A stretch of DNA of 24,298 nucleotides from a virus, in the IMG/VR virus record IMGVR_UViG_3300024301_000093, positions 1 through 24,298 of that record; one strand, given 5' to 3'. This document shows positions 15,525 to 21,495 of this stretch, one piece after another (the stretch's first letter is position 1; each line of letters begins with the position of its first letter). The notes below the pieces were generated by a model, which had not been told where the DNA came from, made no database searches, and saw only the letters and a list, made by a program, of their open reading frames with translations. The position numbers and the translations under genes were made by a program.

Positions 15525-16119
15525 CAAACGACCCGGTAGTGCCTAGTTCTGCGTCTACATCGAGGGTATCCCCATCGATAATTACTGCGTCTTCTGCATC
15601 TTCGGGGGGATTTACTAGTTTTACGAGCTTGGCACGGAGCCGATCTTTCAACTCATCCGTTGTCTGGTGGGTTAAGGTAACTTCGGTCTTCTCAGAGAAG
15701 AGTCCAACGTCTGAAATCTTGCCCAGAAGCTCTAATGCGCGTATCCGCACCCGAGGATCAGGGTTGTCCGTCTCTTGAATGAGCTTATTTGTCACCAGAT
15801 GCCGTACTTGCACCGCATTTTGCACCACTGAGTGCCCAAACTGACTGAGTATAGTGTGGGTCACCATCAAAGTGGCCGGGGGTAGGGACGATGCACGCTT
15901 GTTGTTTACTTTCTTAGAGGTACCTTCGGGGTCATCGGCGTAAGCTAACGTCAATTTAGCCGCCGCTTCCTCGTCTTCACGGGTCTGAGTGACGTCCAAA
16001 CCATGTTCAGCCAGCATAGAAGCAGTATTACATGCCGCTTCTGCACGGGCACGGAGGTCTATGTACGGAACTTTGTCCGAATAGGGCACGCCTATTTCTG
16101 GTTCTATCGTAAATTCCAT
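15517..16119 (-). CDS. Putative terminase small subunit, 200 aa
   Basis: This is the first gene of the late operon and overlaps terL, the usual place of the small terminase that recognises the packaging site. The chain is helical from about residue 20 to 130 (RARAEAACNTASMLAEHGLD, TLMVTHTILSQFGHSVVQNA, VRIRALELLGKISDVGLFSE), has KTEVTLTHQTTDELKDRLRA and ends acidic (DAEDAVIIDGDTLDVDAELG). RALELLGK.SDVGLFxEK resembles the small-terminase text seen in other marine phages. A clear N-terminal helix-turn-helix cannot be shown by eye, so the call rests mainly on position. Promoter candidates lie at 16154-16182 and 16325-16354. Confidence 0.7.
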   Translation of the reverse strand: MEFTIEPEIGVPYSDKVPYIDLRARAEAACNTASMLAEHGLDVTQTREDEEAAAKLTLAYADDPEGTSKKVNNKRASSLPPATLMVTHTILSQFGHSVVQNAVQVRHLVTNKLIQETDNPDPRVRIRALELLGKISDVGLFSEKTEVTLTHQTTDELKDRLRAKLVKLVNPPEDAEDAVIIDGDTLDVDAELGTTGSFDD

Positions 16120-16153
16120 GGTACATCCGCAGGTTTAACACCGATACTGCCGG

Positions 16154-16182
16154 TTTATACACAATAATTTATTTTTATGCAA
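16154..16182 (-). promoter_or_regulatory. Candidate promoter immediately upstream of terS
   Basis: On the minus strand TTGCAT (16177-16182), a 17-base A/T-rich spacer and TATAAA (16154-16159) precede the terS ATG by about 35 bases. The -10 matches 5 of 6 positions and the -35 matches 3 of 6. Confidence 0.45.
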
Positions 16183-16244
16183 GGAGGTTGGGACTCCTAC
16201 CGGGGGGTGTTCCTATATATGAGGGGGGTGGGGGTCCGACCCAG

Positions 16245-16275
16245 AAAAAAAGACCCCCTCGAAATACAAGGGGGT
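16245..16275 (-). terminator. Intrinsic terminator in the late leader, minus strand
   Basis: On the minus strand ACCCCCT (from 16275 to 16269), a 9-nt loop and AGGGGGT (16259 to 16253) are followed by C and seven T (16251-16245). The middle arm could instead pair with GGGGGTC at about 16230-16236, an alternative structure that would disrupt the terminator. It lies between two minus-strand promoter candidates. Confidence 0.75.
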
Positions 16276-16324
16276 AAATTGCACTAAGTGCTATGGGAGG
16301 GTATTACGAGGATATAGAACGTGC

Positions 16325-16354
16325 ATTATAACAACTGTTTGTATCTATACGCAA
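16325..16354 (-). promoter_or_regulatory. Extended -10 promoter upstream of the leader terminator
   Basis: On the minus strand TGT precedes a perfect TATAAT (16325-16330), giving the TGnTATAAT extended -10 form. A weak -35, TTGCGT (16349-16354), lies 18 bases upstream. A transcript starting near 16318 would reach the terminator hairpin after about 43 nt. Confidence 0.55.
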
Positions 16355-16483
16355 TTATATATGCAAGGTCGATTTCAAAAAATGCGTAGTTATTCGTGTA
16401 AATTAGTAATATATAAGTAATGCTGGAGTCCCAACTGGTAAACGGGGTGTACGGGGGCGGTGGGGGTCGACTTAGCGTGATTT

Positions 16484-16500
16484 GTTAGTGCGCCACTAAC
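16484..16500. promoter_or_regulatory. GTTAG element copy 1 (perfect dyad)
   Basis: GTTAGTG-CGC-CACTAAC, extended by TT and AA on the two sides. It lies about 50 bases upstream of the -35 of the plus-strand promoter and upstream of the minus-strand promoters, a place where one protein could affect both directions. Confidence 0.8.
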
Positions 16501-16549
16501 AAGGCGAAATTATAAACTGTCGAGATATGTCGAGATGTGTGTTTATCTA

Positions 16550-16578
16550 TTGATTTGTTACATTATATTTAGTTTAAT
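16550..16578 (+). promoter_or_regulatory. Sigma-70 promoter for the plus-strand arm
   Basis: TTGATT (16550-16555), 17 bases, TTTAAT (16573-16578). The -35 matches 4 of 6 and the -10 matches 5 of 6 positions. Transcription would start near 16585, about 60 nt before the first plus-strand gene. Confidence 0.6.
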
Positions 16579-16585
16579 GGGAACC

Positions 16586-16607
16586 ACTGGCGGCGAGAAC
16601 CACCAGT
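16586..16607 (+). other. 5' leader hairpin of the first plus-strand gene
   Basis: ACTGGCGG (16586-16593), loop CGAGAA, CCACCAGT (16600-16607) with one C-A mismatch. It starts at about the predicted transcript start. The 11 bases at 16592-16602 (GGCGAGAACCA) are the exact reverse complement of 18149-18159 in the leader of the operon starting at 18250. Confidence 0.5.
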
Positions 16608-16644
16608 AATTAAATTAACCTTAATAACTTATGGAGCATATATC

Positions 16645-17151
16645 ATGCGTACATTATCTAATGACACTATCAAGAAAGTAGCAAAGGCAATTGAAACCAC
16701 AGTTCGCGCCGACGTTGCGCGAGGCGCGGCCCTTGATCTACTTGTTGCCGATGGATTCGACAAGGTATCAGACTACGTTAGTCCCAAGTCCAACGGCTCC
16801 ACATGTGAGCCCGACGAATGGGAAGCGCTGAAGGGCGCCGTCATTATGGGATTCAGTAAAACGGTTCAGTCCATACTCGATACGCCAACTAAGGCCCTTG
16901 ACGACGTTAAGAAATCCGATAAGCGATACTGGCAGCAACAAGTAAACGCCCGCATCGCGGACTTCAAACGACAACTTGCCAAACGTGAGGCGGCCGAGGA
17001 ACGCGGCGCATCGCGTACTAGGACACTGGCAGAATGGTTCACGGACTTTGCGAACGATGGCGAGAAAAAACTGCGCAATGCGGAGGAATGCACGTTCGAT
17101 ATCTTGCCGGTGCTCAAGATGGTTCAGGAAATAAAACGACTTGTTAAGTAA
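16645..17151 (+). CDS. Unknown plus-strand protein, 168 aa
   Basis: This is the first gene of the rightward arm, closed by its own terminator, so it is expressed as a single-gene unit from the promoter at 16550-16578. The start has GGAG about 9 bases upstream. The chain is helical and charged (MRTLSNDTIKKVAKAIETTV, RADVARGAALDLLVADGFDK), with an aromatic/basic helix KSDKRYWQQQVNARIADFKR then QLAKREAAEERGASRTRTLA and an end IKRLVK. There is no known domain, signal peptide or membrane helix. Position, separate control and basic helices would allow a regulator or DNA-binding role, perhaps for the GTTAG elements. That is speculation. Confidence 0.75.
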   Translation: MRTLSNDTIKKVAKAIETTVRADVARGAALDLLVADGFDKVSDYVSPKSNGSTCEPDEWEALKGAVIMGFSKTVQSILDTPTKALDDVKKSDKRYWQQQVNARIADFKRQLAKREAAEERGASRTRTLAEWFTDFANDGEKKLRNAEECTFDILPVLKMVQEIKRLVK

Positions 17152-17156
17152 TTATC

Positions 17157-17180
17157 GGGGGCCTTCGGGCCCCCCTTTTT
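17157..17180 (+). terminator. Intrinsic terminator after the 168-aa gene
   Basis: GGGGGCC (17157-17163), loop TTCG, GGCCCCC (17168-17174), one C, then five T. The hairpin core is the same as the terminator of the capsid gene at 7811-7837. Confidence 0.92.
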
Positions 17181-17195
17181 ATAGGATATATCAAT

Positions 17196-17381
17196 ATGAA
17201 ATTTGCACTGTTTATATTTGCCCTATCACTCACGGCATTCTTAATAGTTGGTACTGCCGACTTTCGCGAACAAATTGTTCAATACAATCACTACACTGAC
17301 ATGGTGTGCTCCGGCGCATGGCCGGACTACCGCGACATGAAACCCACATGCGACCGCCCCCAATACGGTCAAGCACAATAA
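17196..17381 (+). CDS. Small membrane-anchored or secreted protein, 61 aa
   Basis: Residues 1-20 (MKFALFIFALSLTAFLIVGT) form a hydrophobic segment with one N-terminal Lys, either a signal peptide or a single membrane anchor. The rest (ADFREQIVQYNHYTDMVCSG then AWPDYRDMKPTCDRPQYGQA) is polar with two Cys 14 residues apart that could form a disulfide outside the membrane. I recall similar VQYxHYxxMVCxGxWPDY proteins in marine phages without known function. An AGGA site lies about 11 bases before the ATG. It lies between two terminators, so it is expressed by read-through or from an unseen promoter. Confidence 0.75.
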   Translation: MKFALFIFALSLTAFLIVGTADFREQIVQYNHYTDMVCSGAWPDYRDMKPTCDRPQYGQAQ

Positions 17382-17392
17382 CACCTCATTAG

Positions 17393-17416
17393 CCCCGCTC
17401 CGGCGGGGTTTTTTTT
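17393..17416 (+). terminator. Intrinsic terminator after the 61-aa gene
   Basis: CCCCGC (17393-17398), loop TCCG, GCGGGG (17403-17408) and eight T (17409-17416). It starts 11 bases after the stop codon. Confidence 0.95.
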
Positions 17417-17486
17417 CGCCTAAAATTTGGCGATGCCAGTTACTGATATAGCGCGGAGCCACGCGGCACGCGTGAACAAGTAATAT

Positions 17487-17503
17487 GTTAGGTACACACT
17501 AAC
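17487..17503. promoter_or_regulatory. GTTAG element copy 2
   Basis: GTTAG-GTACA-CACTAAC in tandem unit 1. The left arm departs from the dyad at positions 6-7 while the right arm keeps CACTAAC. Confidence 0.75.
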
Positions 17504-17560
17504 AAGTTGATGCCAGTTATACGTATAGCGATGAGCCATGCGGCGCACATGGCTCATAAT

Positions 17561-17577
17561 GTTAGTGTTACACTAAC
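17561..17577. promoter_or_regulatory. GTTAG element copy 3 (perfect dyad)
   Basis: GTTAGTG-TTA-CACTAAC in tandem unit 2, three bases after that unit's own 10-bp stem-loop. Confidence 0.8.
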
Positions 17578-17639
17578 AAGTTGATACCAGTTATATGGAT
17601 AGCGATGAGCCACACGTGCGCTGTGTTAACAAATAATAT

Positions 17640-17656
17640 GTTAGGTACGCACTAAC
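17640..17656. promoter_or_regulatory. GTTAG element copy 4
   Basis: GTTAG-GTACG-CACTAAC in tandem unit 3. It differs from copy 2 at one base. Confidence 0.75.
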
Positions 17657-17709
17657 ACGTCGATACCAGTTATATGGGTAGCGCGGAGCTGCATGGCGCA
17701 TTATCTGGG

Positions 17710-18065
17710 TAATGTTCGTAATGTTCGCTTTAATGTTCGTAATGTTCGCTTGTTTTTAGCAAGTTGCGTACATTATGTTTTTGTGGCATTCAATTAAGGT
17801 ATTTGCAGGAGCGCGACTAAACGTGCCTATCGAGAAATGTAGTATCTTATCTAATAATAATAATAATAATAAAGTTCGTTTTATATATATATAGAGCGAT
17901 TCTGGAAAATATAAGTAAATCATTTTGTATTTTATTTGTTCGTTCTTCCTTTCCCGCGGTTTTCAGATGCTCTCTCCTCACAAAAGCGAACATTAGAACT
18001 TTACTTACATTTCAATAACTTACTTGCGAACATTAGCCGAACATTACCCCCTAAAAACGAACATT
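17710..18065. other. Candidate replication origin or operator array: inverted iterons around an A/T-rich core
   Basis: AATGTTCG occurs at 17711, 17720, 17732 and 17741, the last two being part of a perfect 21-bp tandem duplication (17710-17730 and 17731-17751). Its reverse complement CGAACATT occurs at 17987, 18027, 18038 and 18058. Most copies carry an outer T/A, giving TAATGTTCG. Between them lie seven TAA triplets (17852-17872), a TATATATATA run (about 17882-17892) and generally A/T-rich DNA. Repeated binding words bracketing a low-melting core is a layout of iteron origins. The right set also lies directly upstream of the promoter at 18093, so an activator or repressor site is the alternative. 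No gene is supported on either strand here. Confidence 0.6.
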
Positions 18066-18092
18066 ACATTCCCTACCACGTTTTACCATCAA

Positions 18093-18121
18093 TTGACATA
18101 GTTCACTACATTTGCTATAAT
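18093..18121 (+). promoter_or_regulatory. Perfect-consensus sigma-70 promoter of the AAA+/VWA operon
   Basis: TTGACA (18093-18098), 17 bases, TATAAT (18116-18121). Both hexamers and the spacing equal the bacterial consensus. Transcription would start near 18128, inside a GTTAGTG half-site (18129-18135). It drives the operon from 18250. Confidence 0.9.
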
Positions 18122-18130
18122 ATTACAAGT

Positions 18131-18188
18131 TAGTGGGGATTCGTCTGTTGGTTCTCGCCTTATCCATAAGTTGCAGCGGTCCCCACTA
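18131..18188 (+). other. 5' leader stem-loop of the AAA+/VWA operon
   Basis: TAGTGGGGA (18131-18139) pairs perfectly with TCCCCACTA (18180-18188), closing a 40-nt loop at the very 5' end of the predicted transcript. The loop carries TGGTTCTCGCC (18149-18159), complementary to the leader of the 168-aa gene. Confidence 0.6.
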
Positions 18189-18199
18189 GCTAACACTTT

Positions 18200-18216
18200 G
18201 TTAGTGACACACTAAC
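18200..18216. promoter_or_regulatory. GTTAG element copy 5 (perfect dyad)
   Basis: GTTAGTG-ACA-CACTAAC in the leader, between the promoter and the ATG at 18250, 33 bases before the start codon. Confidence 0.8.
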
Positions 18217-18249
18217 TTTTTACAACCTAACAACGTTCTGGAGAACGAT

Positions 18250-19146
18250 ATGGAAACTTTAAACGCACCATCACACGTATCTACACCCTCCATTGCCTCA
18301 AGTGCAATGTTAGTAGAGTTAAGTATCTCAACATGGACTGGCCGCAAGTTAGACAAGCGTGCATCGTCACAAGTTACCGCAACCCACGGTGCAGCGTCCG
18401 GTGTTGCCAATGTCAACAAGAAACTACTTGGTGACTGTGATGAGCTCACAGCCGTACAAAAGTTCACCGCTAACGTGCGCAACCTACACTACGGCATGAC
18501 GATGCCTTGGTCAGATACCGGCCTCCGACTACTGCCGACCGCACAATACTTCAAATACAACGAGGCAATGACCGCCGTGCAGGATGAGTATCGCCGCATG
18601 GTAGATAACTTTCTCCGTGCATATGACTGGGAAATTAGCCAAGCGCAGGCCAAGCTGGGTGAGTTATTCAACCATGCCGACTACCCGACTGCCGAATCTA
18701 TCAGACGTAAGTTTAGTTTTCGGTTCTCATATATACCGCTGCCTGAAGCAGGTGATTTCCGTGTTGACGTAGGCAACGAGGCTACGGCACAAATAACGCA
18801 GCATTACAAGTCATATTATACGTCGCAGCTGGAATCTGCCATGCGTGACGTGTGGCAACGGACATATACCGCGCTATCTAAAATGTCAGAGCGGCTCGAC
18901 TATGCCGACGACACACACAAAAAAGTGTTTCGCGATTCATTAGTATCTAACGTGCTCGACATGGTAGAACTGTTGGACGTGTGCAACGTGACGGGTGACT
19001 CGCAGATGGCGGCACTACGCGCCAAGCTCGACGATACCTTGCGGGGCGTTACACCCGACGCGCTACGTGACGACGTGTACTTGCGTGCACAGACTAAACG
19101 TGCAGTTGATGCCGTCATCGCGCAACTTCCCTCGCTTGACGTGTAA
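18250..19146 (+). CDS. DUF3150-like protein, partner of the AAA+/VWA pair, 298 aa
   Basis: The N-terminus has LVELSISTWTGRKLDKRASS (residues ~21-40). This resembles the [LV]SIW[ST]G[RK]K opening of DUF3150 proteins, which are often encoded beside CobS-type ATPases and VWA proteins on plasmids and phages (recalled; not searched). The middle has RNLHYGMTMPWSDTGLRLLP and YDWEISQAQAKLGELFNHAD, then FSFRFSYIPLPEAGDFRVDV; the C-terminal third is helical. No catalytic motif is seen. The ribosome-binding site is GGAGAACGAT. Being the first gene of the operon with the ATPase and VWA gene following suggests a shared complex, with this protein as substrate or adaptor. The family call is moderate. Confidence 0.6.
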   Translation: METLNAPSHVSTPSIASSAMLVELSISTWTGRKLDKRASSQVTATHGAASGVANVNKKLLGDCDELTAVQKFTANVRNLHYGMTMPWSDTGLRLLPTAQYFKYNEAMTAVQDEYRRMVDNFLRAYDWEISQAQAKLGELFNHADYPTAESIRRKFSFRFSYIPLPEAGDFRVDVGNEATAQITQHYKSYYTSQLESAMRDVWQRTYTALSKMSERLDYADDTHKKVFRDSLVSNVLDMVELLDVCNVTGDSQMAALRAKLDDTLRGVTPDALRDDVYLRAQTKRAVDAVIAQLPSLDV

Positions 19147-19149
19147 CAA

Positions 19150-19166
19150 GTTAGTGTGACACTAAC
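19150..19166. promoter_or_regulatory. GTTAG element copy 6 (perfect dyad)
   Basis: GTTAGTG-TGA-CACTAAC, three bases after the stop of the DUF3150-like gene and 21 bases before the ATPase start. On mRNA it would be a 7-bp hairpin. Confidence 0.85.
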
Positions 19167-19187
19167 AACTAAAACTGGAGAACGACA

Positions 19188-20288
19188 ATGACTACCACAA
19201 ATACCGCAACAACTATGTATGCACTCAACCTTGACCAGATCGCCACCGCCATACGTGTGGGTGGACATAACCGCACGGTGCTCGTGCAGGGCCACATGGG
19301 TACGGGCAAGTCGTCACTGCTACGCACACTTGCTGACGAATTACCGCAACATACCCCGTGTTACTTCGACTGTACGACTAAGGACCTCGGTGACATATCC
19401 ATACCCAAGCTGGCGACACTGGACGATGCCGATTACGTTTCATATGCGACTAACGAGGAGCTCGGTGCTCACCTCGACAAGCCCATCATCCTCATGGTCG
19501 ATGAGTACGGCAAGGCTAACCCCGCCGTGAAGAACTCACTGTTACGACTCATGCTAGAGCGTAAGATCGGTAGTTACACACTGCACCCTGACTCATTAGT
19601 ATTTGCGACAACTAACCTCGGGGCCGAGGGTGTAGGCGACCTGTTGCCACCACATGCACGCAACCGCATAACAGTGCTAACAGCGCGCAAACCTGACAAT
19701 ATGGAGTGGATAGAGTGGGGCATAAACAACGGCATCGACCACACACTGCTCGGTTGGTGTAAGGACAACCCGCACTTGTTCCACGGATTCGAGAGTGTTC
19801 CACGGCCCGATGACAACCCGTATATATACCACCCGCAGCAGCAGCGGACGGCGTTTGTCACACCACGATCACTCGAAGCTGCCTCCGACTGGCTCAAGCA
19901 GCGTGAGAACTTCGACGACCAGACCCTGACAAGTTTACTTATGGGTACTATCGGCGACCGTGGGGCCATGGACCTGATGGCGTTCGTGAAGCTGGCTGAC
20001 CAGCTGCCGTCACTACAGTCTATCAAGGACTCACCAGCGACGGCTAAGGTGCCTGACTCCTCCGCTGCCGTGTGTATGGTGGTGTACCGGACACTTGCGA
20101 CAATCGGTGCCGACTGGGTAGACGCGTGGATGGAGTATATGAACCGGCTCGACAAGGAAGCGCAGGGTATGTTCGCTAACGGGGTACGCGCACCCAAGTA
20201 CGCCCACCAGAAACTTGTTATGACAAACCGCAAGTTTACCGAGTGGGCCATGCAGAATAACTATATGTTCGCCGCTGATAAGACGTAA
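19188..20288 (+). CDS. CobS/MoxR-type AAA+ ATPase, 366 aa
   Basis: Walker A is GHMGTGKSS (residues 35-43), Walker B is IILMVDEYG (100-108), sensor 1 is FATTN (139-143) and the arginine-finger region is HARNRI (156-161). The rest of the AAA+ lid is followed by a helical C-terminal part. The segment YFDCTTKDLGDISIPKLATL after the first helix is where CobS/MoxR proteins place their pre-Walker-B inserts. Members work with VWA proteins to remodel or insert cofactors into partners (CobS-CobT, NorQ-NorD, RavA-ViaA). The VWA partner is the next gene. All ATPase residues are present, so it should be active. The ribosome-binding site is GGAGAACGACA. Substrate unknown. Confidence 0.85.
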   Translation: MTTTNTATTMYALNLDQIATAIRVGGHNRTVLVQGHMGTGKSSLLRTLADELPQHTPCYFDCTTKDLGDISIPKLATLDDADYVSYATNEELGAHLDKPIILMVDEYGKANPAVKNSLLRLMLERKIGSYTLHPDSLVFATTNLGAEGVGDLLPPHARNRITVLTARKPDNMEWIEWGINNGIDHTLLGWCKDNPHLFHGFESVPRPDDNPYIYHPQQQRTAFVTPRSLEAASDWLKQRENFDDQTLTSLLMGTIGDRGAMDLMAFVKLADQLPSLQSIKDSPATAKVPDSSAAVCMVVYRTLATIGADWVDAWMEYMNRLDKEAQGMFANGVRAPKYAHQKLVMTNRKFTEWAMQNNYMFAADKT

Positions 20289-20305
20289 GTTAGGGCGGCA
20301 CTAAC
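20289..20305. promoter_or_regulatory. GTTAG element copy 7
   Basis: GTTAGGG-CGG-CACTAAC begins on the base after the ATPase stop codon, 11 bases before the next ATG. One left-arm base breaks the dyad. Confidence 0.8.
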
Positions 20306-20316
20306 AGGAGAACGAC

Positions 20317-21495
20317 ATGTTATCTATAGGTAAACAACTCACACCAGAACAACGCCTGTCTAAAGCTGTTGTCGACATCATGGGTAATCCGCAGTACGTA
20401 GCACTCGCAGGCATACTCATGCTGGGTGACCGCAGGGTAGACGACACCGTACCTACCGCATGTACTAACGGACGTGATGAGTTATATGGCCGAGCGTTTA
20501 TCGACAGTCTTAACGACGCAGAGTTACGGTTCCTTGTACTGCACGAGAGTTATCACAAGTTATACCGTCACCTCGTTACATGGCGACACTTGCACGATGA
20601 GAATGCGCAGTTAGCAAACATGGCGTGCGACTACGTTATCAACTGTAAGATATCAGACGATAACTCTAACGGGTGGGCTAAGATGCCAGACGGCGGCTGT
20701 TTAGATTTTAAGTACCGTGGCTGGGATAGCGCGCAGGTATTCAACGATCTCAAGGAATATAACAACTCACCAGATGGTGGGGGTGGTGGCACACTCGACG
20801 ACCACGACTGGGATGGTGCCGAAGAACTTACCGAGGCAGAACAGCGTGAGCTTGCACGGGATATCGACGAGGCCATACGTCAAGGTGCGTTGATCGCAGG
20901 TAAGCTGGGCAACGGTGCAGACCGTGACATAGTCGCACTACTCGAGCCGCAGGTAGACTGGCGTGAGGTGTTGCGAGAGTTTATCCAGAATACTTGTGCG
21001 GGTAGTGACTACTCCACGTGGAAACGACCGAACCGCAGGTTTATATCAGGTGGTTACTACTTACCCTCCGGTATATCAGAGCAGGTAGGAGAACTTGTTA
21101 TAGCCGTTGATACGTCCGGTTCGATTGGGCAGGTAGAGCTGTCGTCATTCCTTACCGAGGTCAAAGCGATATGCGATACCGTGCACCCCGATGCCGTACG
21201 GTTACTCTACTGGGATACTAGTGTGCGCCAAGACGAGAAGTATGACATGCACCAGCTGGATAGCCTTGTCACGTCGACCAAGCCCAAGGGTGGCGGTGGT
21301 ACGTCCGTTACATGTGTACCCACTTATCTTGCCGAGCACGGCGTCAAACCCCAAGCGGTTCTCGTACTCACCGATGGCTACTTAGGTGGTGAGTGGGGCC
21401 GGTGGGCGTCCCCCGTCCTCTGGTGCATATTGGATAACAAGTCAGCACAGCCGACTGTTGGTAAACACGTACACATTAAATCAGGAGATATGTAA
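20317..21495 (+). CDS. VWA protein with N-terminal metallopeptidase-like domain, 392 aa
   Basis: The N-terminal domain carries LRFLVLHESYHKLYRHL, an HExxH zinc site (His76, Glu77, His80), followed by ANMACDYVIN (Asp105 a candidate third ligand), as in the DUF2201 putative metallopeptidase family. A Gly/Asp-rich linker (residues ~150-165, with GGGGG) follows. The C-terminal VWA-like domain has a full MIDAS: DTSGS (265-269), GGTSV (Thr329) and LTDGY (Asp353). In bacteria such VWA-metallopeptidases pair with MoxR-type ATPases; here the ATPase gene is directly upstream. Peptidase activity is inferred from motif only. The stop overlaps the next ATG by one base. Confidence 0.85.
   Translation: MLSIGKQLTPEQRLSKAVVDIMGNPQYVALAGILMLGDRRVDDTVPTACTNGRDELYGRAFIDSLNDAELRFLVLHESYHKLYRHLVTWRHLHDENAQLANMACDYVINCKISDDNSNGWAKMPDGGCLDFKYRGWDSAQVFNDLKEYNNSPDGGGGGTLDDHDWDGAEELTEAEQRELARDIDEAIRQGALIAGKLGNGADRDIVALLEPQVDWREVLREFIQNTCAGSDYSTWKRPNRRFISGGYYLPSGISEQVGELVIAVDTSGSIGQVELSSFLTEVKAICDTVHPDAVRLLYWDTSVRQDEKYDMHQLDSLVTSTKPKGGGGTSVTCVPTYLAEHGVKPQAVLVLTDGYLGGEWGRWASPVLWCILDNKSAQPTVGKHVHIKSGDM

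Larger units (their letters stand above)
16187..16435. repeat. 11-bp perfect inverted repeat bracketing the late promoter/terminator
   Basis: GTTGGGACTCC at 16187-16197 is the exact reverse complement of GGAGTCCCAAC at 16425-16435. The arms enclose the extended -10 promoter and the terminator. Each arm is followed on the right by a G-rich block. Confidence 0.8.
16120..16644. other. Divergent non-coding control region
   Basis: No gene is seen in these 525 bp. They separate the minus-strand late operon from the plus-strand arm. The stretch holds two candidate minus-strand promoters with an intrinsic terminator between them, a pair of 11-bp inverted repeats, two similar G-rich blocks (about 16200-16240 and 16441-16471, both ending GGTGGGGGTC with or without an extra C, then GAC or CGAC), one copy of the GTTAG-N5-CACTAAC element and a plus-strand promoter with a hairpin leader. 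A packaging (pac/cos) site is also plausible here because it borders terS. Confidence 0.7.
17432..17709. repeat. 3.5 tandem copies of a ~77-bp non-coding unit
   Basis: Units start at 17432, 17509, 17583 and 17662 (lengths 77, 74 and 79, then a truncated unit). Each begins GATRCCAGTTAY, then [AG]TAGCG[CA][GT]GAGC, then an inverted repeat. The first three then contain a copy of the GTTAG element. The inverted repeat changes while staying self-complementary: CACGCG-GCA-CGCGTG in unit 1 (17460-17474) and ATGAGCCATG, 7-nt loop, CATGGCTCAT in unit 2 (17531-17557). In unit 3 it is short and weak. In the last unit the downstream part is replaced by the TAATGTTCG words. Confidence 0.9.

Noticed and set aside
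15525-15527. TTG start for the large terminase one codon before the ATG
   Set aside because: The ATG at 15524 gives the usual short overlap with the small terminase gene and needs no rare start.
17936-18133. A 65-codon open frame on the plus strand upstream of the AAA+/VWA operon
   Set aside because: It runs across all four CGAACATT words and the consensus promoter, has no ribosome-binding site, and its composition follows the A/T-rich non-coding DNA.
16484-18216. The dyads as attachment sites for integration
   Set aside because: Nine short copies, no integrase gene and no tRNA fragment in the window.
20317-21495. CobT (cobalt chelatase subunit) as the name for the VWA gene
   Set aside because: The VWA fold and ATPase neighbour fit loosely, but the N-terminal HExxH domain is not typical of CobT and no cobalamin gene is near, so a neutral name was used.
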